64,000 bases of DNA, taken from Sphingomonas hankyongi (GTDB taxonomy: Bacteria > Pseudomonadota > Alphaproteobacteria > Sphingomonadales > Sphingomonadaceae). Location of the stretch: positions 1 through 64,000 of the forward strand of contig NZ_JAMGBE010000004.1 of NCBI RefSeq assembly GCF_023516575.1, read 5' to 3'. Positions 46,190 to 55,011 of the stretch are shown in pieces. The translations under genes and the position numbers were made by a program. Position 1 is the stretch's first letter, and each line of letters starts with the position of its first letter. The notes under the pieces are model-generated. The model worked only from the letters and a program-made list of their open reading frames with translations, ran no database searches and was not told where the DNA came from.

Positions 46190-46603
46190 ATGCGCATTCC
46201 CGCTCTTTTGCTGATCGCGTCAGCCGTCGGCTCCTGTACCACCGCTCCGCCTGGGCCAGTCCAGATGACTGCCGCCGAACAGGCCGAGCTCGCCCAACTG
46301 ACCGCGGGCAAGGTGGCAGGGCCGCCGATTTCCTGCCTGCAGCATTATCAGACCGACGACATGATCACCGTGAACGAGAGCACGATCGCTTTCCGCCACG
46401 GTCGCAGCAGGGTCTATCTCAACGGAATGCAGGGTGGCTGCCCGAACCTGCGTCCGCCCTATGCGCTGCTCACCAAGTCCACCACTGCGCAATTGTGCCG
46501 CGGCGATATCGCGGAGGTCGTCGATACGTCCACGCACATGACGGTCGGCAGCTGCGTGTTCGGAGATTTCATTCCCTACACCAAGACAGCGGCGGCCTAT
46601 TAG
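46190..46603 (+). CDS. Hypothetical lipoprotein
   Basis: 137 residues. The signal ends AVGSCTT, a lipobox with a probable acylated Cys at about residue 16. The mature part has cysteines at PPISCLQHY, GGCPNL, AQLCRGD and VGSCVFGD, enough for two disulfides, which suits the periplasm. It follows a GGAGG ribosome site. I do not recognise a family with known function; similar short proteins occur in sphingomonads. Confidence 0.78.
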   Translation: MRIPALLLIASAVGSCTTAPPGPVQMTAAEQAELAQLTAGKVAGPPISCLQHYQTDDMITVNESTIAFRHGRSRVYLNGMQGGCPNLRPPYALLTKSTTAQLCRGDIAEVVDTSTHMTVGSCVFGDFIPYTKTAAAY

Positions 46604-46609
46604 GCGGGG

Positions 46610-48355
46610 TCATCTTTTGTAGAGCGCGTCCAGGCGCTCGCCATAGACCTTCGATATAACGTGGCGGCGTATCTTCAGTGATGGCGTGAGCTGCTCGTTC
46701 TCGATCGTGAACGTCTCATCGGCAAGGATGAAGCGCCGGACCTTCTCGATCACCGACAGCTCCGCGTTGACGCGGTCGACCGCGCGCTGCAGCCGCTGCT
46801 GCACGTCGGCATGCTTCGCGATTTCCGGATCGGGCACGAGCAGCGCGACGAGGTGAGGCCGGCGGTCGCCGTAGACCATGGCCTGCGCGATCTCCGGCTG
46901 GATGGTCAGTATGCCTTCGATGCGCTGCGGAGAAACATTGTCGCCCTTGTCGTTGACGATCAGGTCCTTCTTGCGGTCGGTAATGACGATCCGGCCCTTT
47001 TCGTCGAAATGACCGACGTCGCCGGTAGCCAGCCAGCCGTCCTGTAGGACGCGGGCCGTCTCTTCCGGGTTCCGCCAATAGCCGTGCATGACGTTCTCAC
47101 CACGGACCATGATCTCGCCGTCGTCGGCGATCCGTACCTCGCAATTCTTGACCGGCGGCCCAACCGTCTCGAGGCGGATGCCCGCGCTCGGCCGGTTGCA
47201 GCTGATGAGCGGCGCTGCCTCGGTTTGTCCGTAGCCCTGGAGGAAGGTGATCCCGAGAGACTGGAAGAATACCCCGACTTCGGGATTGAGCGGCGCACCG
47301 CCTGAAACCCACGCCTTTTGCCGTCCCCCAAAGCGCGCGCGAATCTTGCGCCGCAGCGTCAGCGACAGCAGGCCATCCATCGGCAGGTCCCATGGCTTCA
47401 CCGACCCATTGTACCGGTCACTGCCGATCTTCATCGCCCGCTGCAGCAGATATTTCGAAAGGCCGCCCTGCCCTTCGACCGACTTGAGGATCCGGGCGCG
47501 GAGCAGTTCGAACAGCCGCGGTACCACGACCATGATCGTCGGGTGCACTTCCTCGATGTTGGCCGCCAGCTTCTCGAGGCTCTCGGCGTAATAGATCTGC
47601 GCACCGAGGGCGACCGGGAAATGCTGTCCGCCCATATGCTCGTAGGCGTGGCTCGCAGGCAGGAACGAGAGGAACACCTCGTCCTCCCAGCCGAAGTCGC
47701 TGGATATGATGTCGGTCGCACCTTCGAGATTGTGCAGGATCGCGCCGTGATGTTGCATTACGCCGCGCGGCGCCCCGCCCGTTCCGCTGGTGTAGATGAC
47801 GCAGGCGAGATCTCCCCGCTTGATGGCGGTGATGCTTGTCCTGAGTGCTTCGACATCTGCATCGCCGCTGATCAGTTCGGACCAATGGTGCTCGTTGACC
47901 CAATCGGGCAGCTGCCCCGCGCGGATATCCTCCATGTCGATGATGTGATGGCAATCGCTCGAAGTCAGCACGGCAGGGATCAGGGTCTTCGCAAGCTTTT
48001 GGCTTGAAACGATGACGGCCCGCGCTCCCGAATTGCCGAGCACATGGGCGTGATCGCGCGTGGTGTTGGTGGTGTAGGTCGGAACGGTCACGCAGCCCGC
48101 CGCCATGATCGCAAGGTCGGCGATCAGCCATTCCGGGCGGTTCTCGCTAACGAGGGCAATTCGGTCGCCGCGTTCCAAGCCGATCCTTTTGAGACTGGCG
48201 GCGAGAGCGGCGACCTGACCGGCGGCATCGGCCCAGCTCGTCGGCCGCCACTGTCCCTCGCGCTTGGCCCACAGGAAAGGTTCATCGCCTTTTTCGGCTG
48301 CCCGCGTCAGGAACAGCGAAACCAGATTGTCGAAATGTTCGAGCTGCCGCGCCAT
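46610..48355 (-). CDS. Long-chain acyl-CoA synthetase (AMP-forming)
   Basis: 581 residues of the ANL adenylate-forming superfamily. Motifs: IYTSGTGGAPRGVMQHHGAI (AMP phosphate loop), QGYGQTEAAPLIS (A5), LATGDVGHFDEKGRIVITDRKKDLI (A7/A8), and a catalytic Lys in the C-terminal domain. The arrangement fits FadD15/FACL-type enzymes that make acyl-CoA from fatty acid, ATP and CoA at the inner membrane face. It diverges from the ggt gene with about 99 bases between starts. No operon partner is visible. Confidence 0.92.
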   Translation of the reverse strand: MARQLEHFDNLVSLFLTRAAEKGDEPFLWAKREGQWRPTSWADAAGQVAALAASLKRIGLERGDRIALVSENRPEWLIADLAIMAAGCVTVPTYTTNTTRDHAHVLGNSGARAVIVSSQKLAKTLIPAVLTSSDCHHIIDMEDIRAGQLPDWVNEHHWSELISGDADVEALRTSITAIKRGDLACVIYTSGTGGAPRGVMQHHGAILHNLEGATDIISSDFGWEDEVFLSFLPASHAYEHMGGQHFPVALGAQIYYAESLEKLAANIEEVHPTIMVVVPRLFELLRARILKSVEGQGGLSKYLLQRAMKIGSDRYNGSVKPWDLPMDGLLSLTLRRKIRARFGGRQKAWVSGGAPLNPEVGVFFQSLGITFLQGYGQTEAAPLISCNRPSAGIRLETVGPPVKNCEVRIADDGEIMVRGENVMHGYWRNPEETARVLQDGWLATGDVGHFDEKGRIVITDRKKDLIVNDKGDNVSPQRIEGILTIQPEIAQAMVYGDRRPHLVALLVPDPEIAKHADVQQRLQRAVDRVNAELSVIEKVRRFILADETFTIENEQLTPSLKIRRHVISKVYGERLDALYKR

Positions 48356-48454
48356 CGAATATCCATGCTCCCCCGGCCGGGCTTCTTACCGGAAATGAAT
48401 AGCTGTGCCACACCTCGTGGACGCGGCGCAGGCGTGCCGCTAGGCCTTCTACGC

Positions 48455-50164
48455 ATGCGCCTGTTCGTCAAGCTAAGTAGCGCGTTCGCCATTTTCGTCG
48501 CCGCGAGCTGTTCTCCCCTTCCGGCCGAGCCGGCTCGTCCGACAGCGGGTTCCTCGGAACCGTTCGTGATCGCTGCGAACCCACTCGCAGCGGAGGCCGG
48601 CGCCGAGGTGCTTCGTCGCGGCGGCAGCGCCGTCGACGCGGCCATCGCCGTCCAGGCGATGCTGTCGCTCGTCGAGCCGCAGAGCTCGGGAATGGGCGGC
48701 GGCGCCTTCATGAACTATTTCGAGTCGAGCACCGGCAGGCTGACAATCTACGATGGCCGCGAAGTCGCGCCGGCACAGGCCACTCCGGGCATGTTCCTCG
48801 ATGCGGCTGGGAAACCGCTGCCGTTCGATACGGCGGTGGTGAGCGGACGGGCAACCGGCGTTCCTGGCGCCGTGAAGATGCTGGCTTTCGCACATGGAGA
48901 GCATGGCAAGCTACCGTGGCGGACATTGTTCGGTTCCGCGGAGCGGACCGCGGACGAGGGCTTCGTCGTGAGCCCTCGGCTCGGGCGCATGATCCACGCG
49001 AGCAACGCTGAAAACCGTGCGCCGGACGTGATCGCATATTTCTCCAAGCCGGACGGCACGCTGCTCAGCGCCGGCGACCGGCTCGTCAACAAGCCCTATG
49101 CCGACTTCCTCCGGCGCCTCGCCGATCAGGGCCCGGCAGCGCTCTACGATGGATCGACAGCTGCGAAGATCGTTTCCCGCACGCGTGCTGGACCACTGCG
49201 CGGGTCGATGACGCTCGCGGACCTCGTCGCGTACAAGCCGGTCAAACGCGAGCCAGTGTGCGGCAAGTATCGGCTCTACCTTCTGTGCGTCCCGCCGCCG
49301 CCATCGAGCGGTGTCGGGCTAATCCAGCTGATGATGCTTCTCGAGCAGACGGACATTGGCTCGCGTGGACCGACGGACCCGCAAGCCTGGTTTCTCTTCG
49401 CCGAGGCAAGCCGCGTCATGTACGCCGACCGGGACAAATATGTTGGCGACCCCGCGTTCGCGCGCGTTCCGGTCGGAAGCATGATCGACCCGTTCTACGT
49501 TGCCGCTCGTCGCCGGCTCATCGGCAGCACCGCGGGCCCGCCTCCGGAAGCCGGCCGACCTGAACCTGTGCGGCAACCGGGAGCGGACAATACGCTCGAA
49601 CCGACCGGCACCTCTCATTTCATCATCCGCGACGCGCGGGGAAACGTCGTGTCGATGACCACTACGGTCGAATCGATCTTCGGTAGCGGCCGAATGGTCG
49701 ACGGCTTCTTCCTCAATAACGAGATGACCGACTTTTCGTTCAGCCCGACGGATGCTCAGGGCCGGCCCGTCGCCAACGCCGTGGCAGCCGGCAAGCGGCC
49801 GCGTTCGTCGATGGTGCCTTCCATCCTGCTCACGCGCGACGGCCGCTTCGCCGGAGCGATCGGCTCCGCCGGCGGGAATGCGATCCTCGCTTATGTCGCA
49901 AAGTCGCTCGTCGCGGCGGTCGACTGGAACATGAGCATGCCCGATGCTCTCGCAGCGCCGAACCTCGTCGCACGCGGGCCGAACTTCAACGGCGAGGTGA
50001 TGAAGTTCTCGCCGGCGATCCTCGAAGGCCTCCGGCAGCGCGGAATCGATCTCAAGCCCGGGCAGGGCGAGGATTCCGGGGTCACAGCAGTATTGATCCG
50101 CAACGGCAAGATCGACGGCGCCGCCGACCCGCGCCGAGAAGGCGTAGTGGTGATGGTGCACTAG
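48455..50164 (+). CDS. ggt: Gamma-glutamyltransferase, lipoprotein-type signal
   Basis: 569 residues from an ATG at 48455; the longer frame to 48044 is a shadow of the ligase. The signal ends FVAASCSPL and may place the enzyme on a membrane as a lipoprotein. The precursor has the GMGGGAFMNYF and DAAIAVQAMLSLVEPQSSGMGGG substrate-binding segments, then the autocleavage point before Thr386 in GTSHF, which becomes the nucleophile, and GSAGGNAI. The Ntn-hydrolase transfers or hydrolyses gamma-glutamyl groups of glutathione in the periplasm. Confidence 0.9.
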   Translation: MRLFVKLSSAFAIFVAASCSPLPAEPARPTAGSSEPFVIAANPLAAEAGAEVLRRGGSAVDAAIAVQAMLSLVEPQSSGMGGGAFMNYFESSTGRLTIYDGREVAPAQATPGMFLDAAGKPLPFDTAVVSGRATGVPGAVKMLAFAHGEHGKLPWRTLFGSAERTADEGFVVSPRLGRMIHASNAENRAPDVIAYFSKPDGTLLSAGDRLVNKPYADFLRRLADQGPAALYDGSTAAKIVSRTRAGPLRGSMTLADLVAYKPVKREPVCGKYRLYLLCVPPPPSSGVGLIQLMMLLEQTDIGSRGPTDPQAWFLFAEASRVMYADRDKYVGDPAFARVPVGSMIDPFYVAARRRLIGSTAGPPPEAGRPEPVRQPGADNTLEPTGTSHFIIRDARGNVVSMTTTVESIFGSGRMVDGFFLNNEMTDFSFSPTDAQGRPVANAVAAGKRPRSSMVPSILLTRDGRFAGAIGSAGGNAILAYVAKSLVAAVDWNMSMPDALAAPNLVARGPNFNGEVMKFSPAILEGLRQRGIDLKPGQGEDSGVTAVLIRNGKIDGAADPRREGVVVMVH

Positions 50165-51198
50165 ATAGCGCTGCCGACCGCCTCGCCGGCGCTCGCAAAT
50201 CCTTCGCGTTCGAGCAGCGCTGCTAGACCGAGCGCAATTTGGTGCGCGATGCCCGGGCCTTGGTAGACCATCGCGCTGTAGAGCTGCACGAGGCTCGCTC
50301 CGGCACGGATGCGCTCCCATGCGTCCTCGGCCGTGGCTATCCCGCCGACCCCTATCAACGGGATCTCACCGCCGGAAGCGGATCGGAAGTCGCGCAACGC
50401 CTGGAGCGCTAAAGCTTTTAGAGGTGCACCGGACAATCCCCCCTGTTCGCCGGCCCATCGCGACTTCAATTCCGGACGGGACACCGTCGTATTGGCGACG
50501 ATTAGCCCCTCGATCCCGTGCTGCAGCGCCACTCGGACAATCTGGTCCGGTTCGCCCTCGCCAAGGTCGGGTGCGACCTTCAGGAATATCGGCGCACCTT
50601 TAGCAGGGCGAGATTCCTGCACTGCCGAGAGAAGCTCGCGAAGCGCGCCTTCATCCTGCAGCTGACGAAGGCCGGGCGTATTGGGCGAACTGATGTTGAT
50701 CGTCAGATAATCCGCGACCGTCGCCATTGCGCGGACGCCGTTCGCGTAATCGGCAATGCGGTCAGCGCTGTCCTTGTTGGCGCCGACATTGACGCCGACG
50801 ATTCCGCGCGAATGGCTGCATTGCTGAAGCCGGTCGAATGCCGACGCCTGGCCCCTGTTGTTGAAACCCATGCGGTTGATCACCGCCTCATCCTCGCGCA
50901 GGCGGAACAGACGCGGCTTGGGATTACCCTCCTGCGGCCGCGGGGTGAGGGTTCCGACCTCCACGAAGCCAAAGCCGAGGGAAAGCATTTGCTCCGGGAC
51001 CTCAGCATCCTTGTCGAATCCAGCGGCGAGGCCGATCGGGGAGGGGAAGTCGAGGCCGGCGACCTTTGTGCGGAGCGATGCCGGCAGGTCCGGCGGACGG
51101 TGCGGCGGGACGAGCTTGAGCGCCTGAATGGTCAGGCGATGGGCCCGCTCTGCGTCGAGCGCGAAGGCAAAAGGACGGATGAGAGGATACAGGCTCAC
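50161..51198 (-). CDS. pyrD: Dihydroorotate dehydrogenase, quinone type (class 2)
   Basis: 345 residues. The N-terminal amphipathic helix (SLYPLIRPFAFALDAERAHRL) is the class 2 membrane-attachment segment. The FMN barrel carries GLAAGFDKDAE, NRMGFNNRG, TINISSPNTPGLRQL (catalytic Ser), FLKVAPDL and IGVGGIATAEDAWE. It oxidises dihydroorotate to orotate with ubiquinone, the fourth step of pyrimidine synthesis. Its last bases overlap the end of ggt by four. Confidence 0.96.
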   Translation of the reverse strand: MSLYPLIRPFAFALDAERAHRLTIQALKLVPPHRPPDLPASLRTKVAGLDFPSPIGLAAGFDKDAEVPEQMLSLGFGFVEVGTLTPRPQEGNPKPRLFRLREDEAVINRMGFNNRGQASAFDRLQQCSHSRGIVGVNVGANKDSADRIADYANGVRAMATVADYLTINISSPNTPGLRQLQDEGALRELLSAVQESRPAKGAPIFLKVAPDLGEGEPDQIVRVALQHGIEGLIVANTTVSRPELKSRWAGEQGGLSGAPLKALALQALRDFRSASGGEIPLIGVGGIATAEDAWERIRAGASLVQLYSAMVYQGPGIAHQIALGLAALLEREGFASAGEAVGSAI

Positions 51199-51242
51199 GA
51201 TCCCGCTATGGCACGGGTCGGTAATCTCGTCATGCCGGGCGG

Positions 51243-51271
51243 TTGAGTTTCAGGGCGCAACGTACTAAATC
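51243..51271 (+). promoter_or_regulatory. Weak promoter candidate for the SUF operon
   Basis: TTGAGT (51243-51248) is 17 bases from TAAATC (51266-51271) in the 100-base gap between pyrD and the divergent Rrf2 gene. The stretch ACTAAATCCTACTCAAT next to it is AT-rich and could include the regulator's own site. This is a pattern guess; only the spacing and location support it. Confidence 0.3.
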
Positions 51272-51298
51272 CTACTCAATCACTCCGAATTACTGCTG

Positions 51299-51772
51299 AT
51301 GCGCCTGAGCCACCTTGCCGATTATGCGGTCGTTTTGATGACCGCTGCCGCCCGTCGCGAGCCGGGCGAGCGCCTCAGCGCAACCGAGCTTGCGGGCGAA
51401 ACGGGCGTCCCGCTGCCGACCGCGCAGAAGCTGATGGGCCAGCTCGCCGCGCGTGGCCTACTTAGTAGCGCCCGAGGCGCGTCGGGCGGCTTCGCTCTGG
51501 CCCGCCCCCCAGCCGAGATCAGTCTCGCCGATATCGTCGAGGCGGTCGAAGGCCCAATCGTCATGACGATGTGTTCGGACTCCAATAATCACGATTGCAT
51601 TCTCGACGCGCATTGCCGCGTTAAGCCCCACATGGGCATCGTCGGCAATGCGGTGCGCGGGGCCTTGGGCGCGGTTTCGCTCGAACATCTGAGTGCCCCT
51701 GCGAAGGCAGGGGTCCAGCCCCGACAAGAAAAGCTCTGGGCCCCTGCCTCCGCACGAGCGCAGTCAGCATGA
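51299..51772 (+). CDS. SUF operon Rrf2/IscR-type Fe-S regulator, with a repeat-derived C-terminal tail
   Basis: 157 residues. The winged helix begins [20 protein letters not shown] and includes [21 protein letters not shown]. Cys92, Cys100 and Cys106 ([16 protein letters not shown]) match the Fe-S ligand set of IscR-type proteins (C92/C98/C104 in E. coli). It is expected to repress the suf genes when its cluster is full. The last 26 residues, from about Ser132, are not from the family but are read through a palindromic repeat (51694-51754). The stop overlaps the sufB start by four bases. Confidence 0.9.
   Translation: MRLSHLADYAVVLMTAAARREPGERLSATELAGETGVPLPTAQKLMGQLAARGLLSSARGASGGFALARPPAEISLADIVEAVEGPIVMTMCSDSNNHDCILDAHCRVKPHMGIVGNAVRGALGAVSLEHLSAPAKAGVQPRQEKLWAPASARAQSA
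51694..51754. repeat. Palindromic dispersed-type repeat inside the 3' end of the Rrf2 gene
   Basis: The left arm 51694-51718 (with CCCCTGCGAAGGCAGGGG) and right arm 51736-51754 (CTGGGCCCCTGCCTCCGCA) are near-perfect reverse complements apart from two substitutions. The left arm is itself a short hairpin (CCCCTGC GAA GGCAGGGG style). It looks like the GC-rich intergenic repeats that occur in many copies in sphingomonad genomes. I see one copy in this window. Confidence 0.75.
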
Positions 51773-53238
51773 ACGAGGCCGTCAAAAATCGGGAGCTCAA
51801 GGAAAAGATCTCCCAGGATTACGAATGGGGATTCGTCTCCGACATCGAGCAGGAATTCGCGCCGAAGGGCCTCAACGAAGACACGGTCCGTTTCATCTCG
51901 AACAAGAAGAACGAGCCCGAATGGATGCTCGACTGGCGGCTGAAGGCCTATCGCGCCTGGCTCGAGATGGAGGAGGTCAGCTGGGCCAAGCTCGATATCC
52001 CCGAGATCGATTATCAGGACGCTTATTATTACGCCGCGCCCAAGGCCAAGCCGAAGCTCGCGTCGCTCGACGAGCTCGATCCTGAAATTCGGCGCACTTA
52101 CGAGAAGCTCGGCATCCCGATCGAGGAGCAGAAGGTTCTCGCCGGTGTCGAAGGCGCGGCGAAAGTCGCGGTCGACGCGGTGTTCGACAGCGTCAGCGTC
52201 GCGACGACTTTTCGCAAGGAGCTGGCCGCCGCCGGAGTCATCTTCCTTTCCATTTCTGAAGCCATTCGCGAGCATCCCGAATTGGTCCAGAAATACCTCG
52301 GCTCCGTCGTTCCGCAGCGCGACAATTATTTCGCCTGCTTGAACAGCGCGGTCTTTTCCGACGGCACCTTCGTCTACGTGCCCGAGGGCGTGCGCTGCCC
52401 GATGGAACTGAGCACCTATTTCCGTATCAATGCGGAGAATACTGGTCAGTTCGAGCGCACCCTGATCGTCGCCGACAAGGGCAGCTACGTCTCCTACCTA
52501 GAAGGTTGCACCGCGCCGATGCGCGACGAGAACCAGCTGCATGCAGCGGTGGTCGAGATCTTTGCGCACGAGGATGCCGAAGTGAAATACTCGACCGTCC
52601 AGAATTGGTATCCGGGCGACGTGGAAGGGCGCGGCGGCATCTTCAATTTTGTCACCAAACGCGCGCTATGCTCTGGCGACCGCTCGAAGGTCAGCTGGAC
52701 CCAGGTCGAGACGGGAAGCGCGATCACCTGGAAATATCCAAGCTGCATCCTCAAGGGCGATGGAAGCGTCGGCGAATTCTACTCGGTCGCGCTGACCAAC
52801 AACCGCCAGCAGGCCGATACCGGCACCAAGATGATTCACATCGGCGCCAACACGCGATCGACCATCGTTTCCAAGGGCATCAGCGCGGGCCGTTCGAATA
52901 ATACTTATCGCGGGCTGGTGCGCGTGCTTCCGCGCGCGGAGAACGTGCGCAACTTCACACAGTGCGATTCCTTGCTGCTGGGCAGCGATTGCGGAGCGCA
53001 CACCGTTCCGTACATCGAGGTCAAGAACCCGACCGCGACGATCGAGCACGAAGCGACGACGTCGAAGATCAGCGAGGATCAATTGTTCTACGCGATGAGC
53101 CGCGGCCTCGACCAGGAGGCCGCGGTCGCGCTGATCGTCAACGGCTTCGCGCGAGAAGTACTCAAGCAGCTGCCGATGGAGTTCGCGGTCGAAGCGCAGA
53201 AATTGCTCGGGATCAGTCTGGAAGGAAGCGTCGGCTAG
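51769..53238 (+). CDS. sufB: Fe-S cluster scaffold protein SufB
   Basis: 489 residues, normal length. The conserved core contains [80 protein letters not shown] and, at the C-terminus, [16 protein letters not shown] with the key Cys that receives sulfur. SufB assembles clusters with SufC and SufD. It starts within the stop of the Rrf2 gene and shares a base with the sufC start. Confidence 0.97.
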   Translation: MNEAVKNRELKEKISQDYEWGFVSDIEQEFAPKGLNEDTVRFISNKKNEPEWMLDWRLKAYRAWLEMEEVSWAKLDIPEIDYQDAYYYAAPKAKPKLASLDELDPEIRRTYEKLGIPIEEQKVLAGVEGAAKVAVDAVFDSVSVATTFRKELAAAGVIFLSISEAIREHPELVQKYLGSVVPQRDNYFACLNSAVFSDGTFVYVPEGVRCPMELSTYFRINAENTGQFERTLIVADKGSYVSYLEGCTAPMRDENQLHAAVVEIFAHEDAEVKYSTVQNWYPGDVEGRGGIFNFVTKRALCSGDRSKVSWTQVETGSAITWKYPSCILKGDGSVGEFYSVALTNNRQQADTGTKMIHIGANTRSTIVSKGISAGRSNNTYRGLVRVLPRAENVRNFTQCDSLLLGSDCGAHTVPYIEVKNPTATIEHEATTSKISEDQLFYAMSRGLDQEAAVALIVNGFAREVLKQLPMEFAVEAQKLLGISLEGSVG

Positions 53239-53981
53239 TGCTTGAGATTACGAACCTTCACGCAACTGTGGCTGACAAGCCGATCCTGAACGGCGTGTCG
53301 CTGCACGTTCCCGCGGGCGAGGTGCATGCGATCATGGGCCCGAACGGCTCGGGCAAGTCGACGCTCGCTTACGTCCTCGCCGGCCGTCCGGGCTATGAAG
53401 TGAGCGAAGGCAGTGCGACGTTCGGCGGCGCTGACTTGCTGGCGCTGGAACCGCATGAGCGCGCCGCAGCGGGGCTGTTCCTCGGCTTCCAATATCCAGT
53501 CGAAATTCCGGGCGTCTCATATCTCCAGTTCCTGCGCGAGAGCCTCAATTCGCAGCGCCGTTCACGGGGCGAAGCCGAGCTTTCCGGCGGCGAATTCATC
53601 AAGCTCGCGAAGGCACAGGCAACGCTGCTCGGGATGGACGCCGAGATGCTCAAGCGGCCCGTCAATGTCGGCTTTTCGGGTGGTGAAAAGAAGCGCGCCG
53701 AGATGGTCCAGATGGGCATCATGAACCCGAAGTTCGCGGTGCTCGATGAGACCGACAGTGGGCTCGACATCGACGCGCTGAAAGCCGTGGGCGCGGGTAT
53801 CAACCGGATCATGCGCGCGCCCGAAAAAGGCGTGCTTCTCATCACCCATTACCAACGCCTGCTCGACTATGTTGAGCCGGACAAAGTGCATGTCCTTCGC
53901 GCCGGCCTGATCGAACGCAGTGGCGGCCCCGAACTTGCGCACGAACTCGAGCGCGAGGGCTATGCGGAGGCGGCTGCATAA
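53238..53981 (+). CDS. sufC: Fe-S assembly ATPase SufC
   Basis: 247 residues from a GTG start that overlaps the sufB stop by one base; the longer frame is inside sufB. Walker A GPNGSGKST, Q-loop LGFQYPVEIPGVSYLQF, signature FSGGEKKRAEMVQMG, Walker B AVLDETDSGLD and switch His in ITHYQRLLDY. It is a soluble ABC-type ATPase that reshapes the SufBD dimer during cluster assembly. Its stop TAATG runs into the start of a small membrane protein gene. Confidence 0.96.
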   Translation: MLEITNLHATVADKPILNGVSLHVPAGEVHAIMGPNGSGKSTLAYVLAGRPGYEVSEGSATFGGADLLALEPHERAAAGLFLGFQYPVEIPGVSYLQFLRESLNSQRRSRGEAELSGGEFIKLAKAQATLLGMDAEMLKRPVNVGFSGGEKKRAEMVQMGIMNPKFAVLDETDSGLDIDALKAVGAGINRIMRAPEKGVLLITHYQRLLDYVEPDKVHVLRAGLIERSGGPELAHELEREGYAEAAA

Positions 53982-54277
53982 TGGCATTCAGCCTCATCCT
54001 TGCGTGCCTCGCCCTGATCCTGCTGGTTGGGATCGCGCGCCGGAAGACGGGCCGCGCCGTCACCGATTTGGCGGTGCTGGTCGTCGTTTTCGGGATCATT
54101 ACTGTCCTTGACCTGGTCCTCTCGCGCTTCATGGACACCGGCCATGCGGCGGAGCTTGCGGCGCTCATAATCGCGGCCGCTTTCGCGCTGGATTCGCTTT
54201 ACGGCCTGATGGCTCCGGAGCGGCAGCGTCGCCGCGACCGAAGGTTGCGCGAGATGATGCAGCGGAGGCGTGCATGA
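53981..54277 (+). CDS. Small membrane protein embedded in the suf operon
   Basis: 98 residues. Three hydrophobic stretches are visible: FSLILACLALILLVGIA, LAVLVVVFGIITVLDLVL and AALIIAAAFALDSLYGL. The C-terminal 20 residues are very basic (PERQRRRDRRLREMMQRRRA), so by the positive-inside rule this end is cytoplasmic. Its start shares a base with the sufC stop and its stop overlaps the sufD start by four bases, so it is expressed with the SUF proteins. I do not recognise a family. It is not one of the known Suf components. Confidence 0.8.
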   Translation: MAFSLILACLALILLVGIARRKTGRAVTDLAVLVVVFGIITVLDLVLSRFMDTGHAAELAALIIAAAFALDSLYGLMAPERQRRRDRRLREMMQRRRA

Positions 54278-55011
54278 CGGCGCCCTTCCCGACCCGAAAG
54301 CAGGAAGAATGGCGCTATGCCGATCTCGACGCGTTGCAGCCCGTTTGGGAGCAGCTTGGCGATGTCGCGACCCTCGTCCTCGCGGCCGGGGAAAGCCTTG
54401 AGGAAATGTGGCTTCCTATCGCCGACGACGTACAGGTGCGCCGCGTTCAACTCGCGCTCGGAGAGGGAGCGAATGCGCGCATTTTCGCGCTCAACAATGC
54501 GCCGGTTTACGGACGCATAGAGCTTGAAGTCTCGCTTGCTGAAGGCGCCGAATTCGAGTTGTACGCAGCGAATATTGGCGCCGGCCTTTCGACCAATGAG
54601 ATCGTTACCAACGTCAAGCATGTCGGCGAAGGCGGACGTTCACGACAGGTCATCCGCTCCGTGCTGAATGGCAAGGCCATCGGATCTTACCTTGGCAAGG
54701 TCGAAGTTGCGCGCGGCGCCCAGCAGACCGACGCAGAGCAGTCGGTAAAAGCGATGCTTTTGGACCGCGGCGCGACTGCGAATTGCAAGCCCGAGCTCGA
54801 GATTTTCGCCGACGACGTAAAGTGCGCGCACGGCGCGACGGTTGGCGAGCTCGACGCGATGCAATTGTTCTACGCCGAAAGCCGCGGACTCGACCCGGCA
54901 AGCGCGCGGGCGCTGCTGCTCGAAGGCTTTGTCATGGGCTTGTGGGACAGCGCAGGTGAAGCAGACGCGATCGGTGACGCCGCTCGCGCAGCGTTGAGGA
55001 GGGCGGCATGA
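54274..55011 (+). CDS. sufD: SufD, short form
   Basis: 245 residues, much shorter than the about 420 of E. coli SufD. The C-terminal core is preserved: TNVKHVGEGGRSRQVIRSVLNGKA, QSVKAMLLDRGATANCKPELEIFADDVKCAHGATVGELD (the Cys/His segment aligned with the cluster-assembly His of SufD) and YAESRGLDPASARALLLEGF. The N-terminal helical arm is reduced to about 60 residues. It should pair with SufB. The start lies in the stop of the small membrane protein gene. Confidence 0.9.
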   Translation: MTAPFPTRKQEEWRYADLDALQPVWEQLGDVATLVLAAGESLEEMWLPIADDVQVRRVQLALGEGANARIFALNNAPVYGRIELEVSLAEGAEFELYAANIGAGLSTNEIVTNVKHVGEGGRSRQVIRSVLNGKAIGSYLGKVEVARGAQQTDAEQSVKAMLLDRGATANCKPELEIFADDVKCAHGATVGELDAMQLFYAESRGLDPASARALLLEGFVMGLWDSAGEADAIGDAARAALRRAA

